From: JBFGCT01 sp041581055
GTDB lineage: Bacteria > Actinomycetota > Acidimicrobiia > Acidimicrobiales > Ilumatobacteraceae
Reading direction: 5' to 3'
NCBI GenBank assembly: GCA_041581055.1
Contig: JBFGCT010000028.1
Coordinates: 1-29,411 of the forward strand
DNA length: 29,411 nt
Position numbers and translations under genes: made by a program. Shown here one piece after another: positions 29,125-29,411 of this stretch. Below the pieces are notes generated by a model, which was not told where the DNA came from, did not search any database, and saw only the letters and a program-made list of their open reading frames with translations. Every line of letters begins with the position of its first letter. The stretch's first letter is position 1.

Positions 29125-29411
29125 GTGGCCAAAGATCGCGTCGAACGAGACGACGAAGACCTCGTCCGTCTCTACCTCACCGACATCGGGCAGTACACGC
29201 TGCTGACGAAGGACGACGAGGTGCGACTGGCGAAAGCGATCGAGGCCGGCAACGAGGCGATCACCAAGCTCGACGGCGGCGGCAAGGACGTGACGGCGGC
29301 CAAGAAGCGCGAGCTGCGCCGCACCGCCCGCAAGGGCGAGGAGGCCGAGCGGCAGTTCGTGCAGTCCAACCTGCGCCTCGTCGTCTCGATCGCCAAGAAG
29401 TACCAGGCGTC
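29125..29411 (+). CDS. RNA polymerase sigma-70 factor, N-terminal part, cut by window edge
   Basis: 95 full codons to the window edge, starting at GTG 29125 with an SD AGAGGAG (29112-29118) 6 nt upstream. Residues about 9-42 are sigma region 1.2 (DEDLVRLYLTDIGQYTLLTK, DDEVRLAKAIEAGNEA). Residues about 70-95 begin region 2.1 (EEAERQFVQSNLRLVVSIAK, then KYQ). Region 1.1 and the long acidic head of many actinobacterial principal sigmas are absent, so this is either a short primary sigma or a group-2 (SigB/HrdA-like) factor; the missing regions 2.4 and 4 would decide. Confidence 0.93.
   Translation, partial: MAKDRVERDDEDLVRLYLTDIGQYTLLTKDDEVRLAKAIEAGNEAITKLDGGGKDVTAAKKRELRRTARKGEEAERQFVQSNLRLVVSIAKKYQA

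Overview
The window is very GC-rich, densely coded DNA from a high-GC Gram-positive, most likely an actinomycetote of the Acidimicrobiia/Ilumatobacter type. This rests on GTG starts, short 1-4 nt gene overlaps, TAnnnT -10 boxes placed right in front of start codons, and a gene set typical of aerobic heterotrophs. The taxon is an inference. I see no tRNA, rRNA, insertion sequence, prophage or CRISPR. Both edges cut genes: hutU on the left and a sigma factor on the right.

Layout. 1-3398: histidine catabolism, with hutU (minus) divergent from an IclR regulator and hutH (plus, 4-nt overlap). 3401-3452: perfect palindrome at the convergent end. 3464-4793: MmyB-type regulator divergent from a small membrane protein, with a 17-bp palindrome between them. 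4932-6803: a bacterial lipoxygenase with all iron ligands. 6968-7660: dienelactone hydrolase, convergent on the operon AI-2E-type permease > thermolabile-type asparaginase > MBL hydrolase (10922-7698). 10962-11834: MpaB-family oxygenase. 11934-12224: small lipoprotein. 12261-12431: three tandem 62-bp hairpin repeats in the only gene-free stretch over 300 bp. 12567-14331: cyclophilin and YcaQ/AlkX-like glycosylase. 14427-17828: UgpABE-like sugar ABC transporter without an ATPase gene. 17902-19500: membrane-fused spermidine-synthase-like protein. 19583-21237: small DksA-like protein lacking zinc cysteines, overlapping an ABC1/UbiB kinase. 21450-23541: three-gene, 1-nt-overlap cassette with a ferritin-like diiron protein, a probable second one, and an unknown. 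23621-25629: epoxide-hydrolase-like protein and a proline-racemase-family protein with Ser/Thr in place of the two catalytic Cys. 25660-25711: a degenerate copy of the 3401 palindrome. 25726-27248: Bax inhibitor-1 homologue and a membrane protein with HExxH. 27299-28889: ABM-domain protein and MFS transporter. 29125-end: sigma-70 factor.

How it fits together. Most blocks are ordinary chromosomal housekeeping and catabolic units (histidine, sugar uptake, asparagine, hydroxyproline-like or epoxide metabolism). The less explained material is the diiron cassette, the two families of extragenic palindromes, the cysteine-less DksA-like protein and the recurrent leaderless-promoter geometry.
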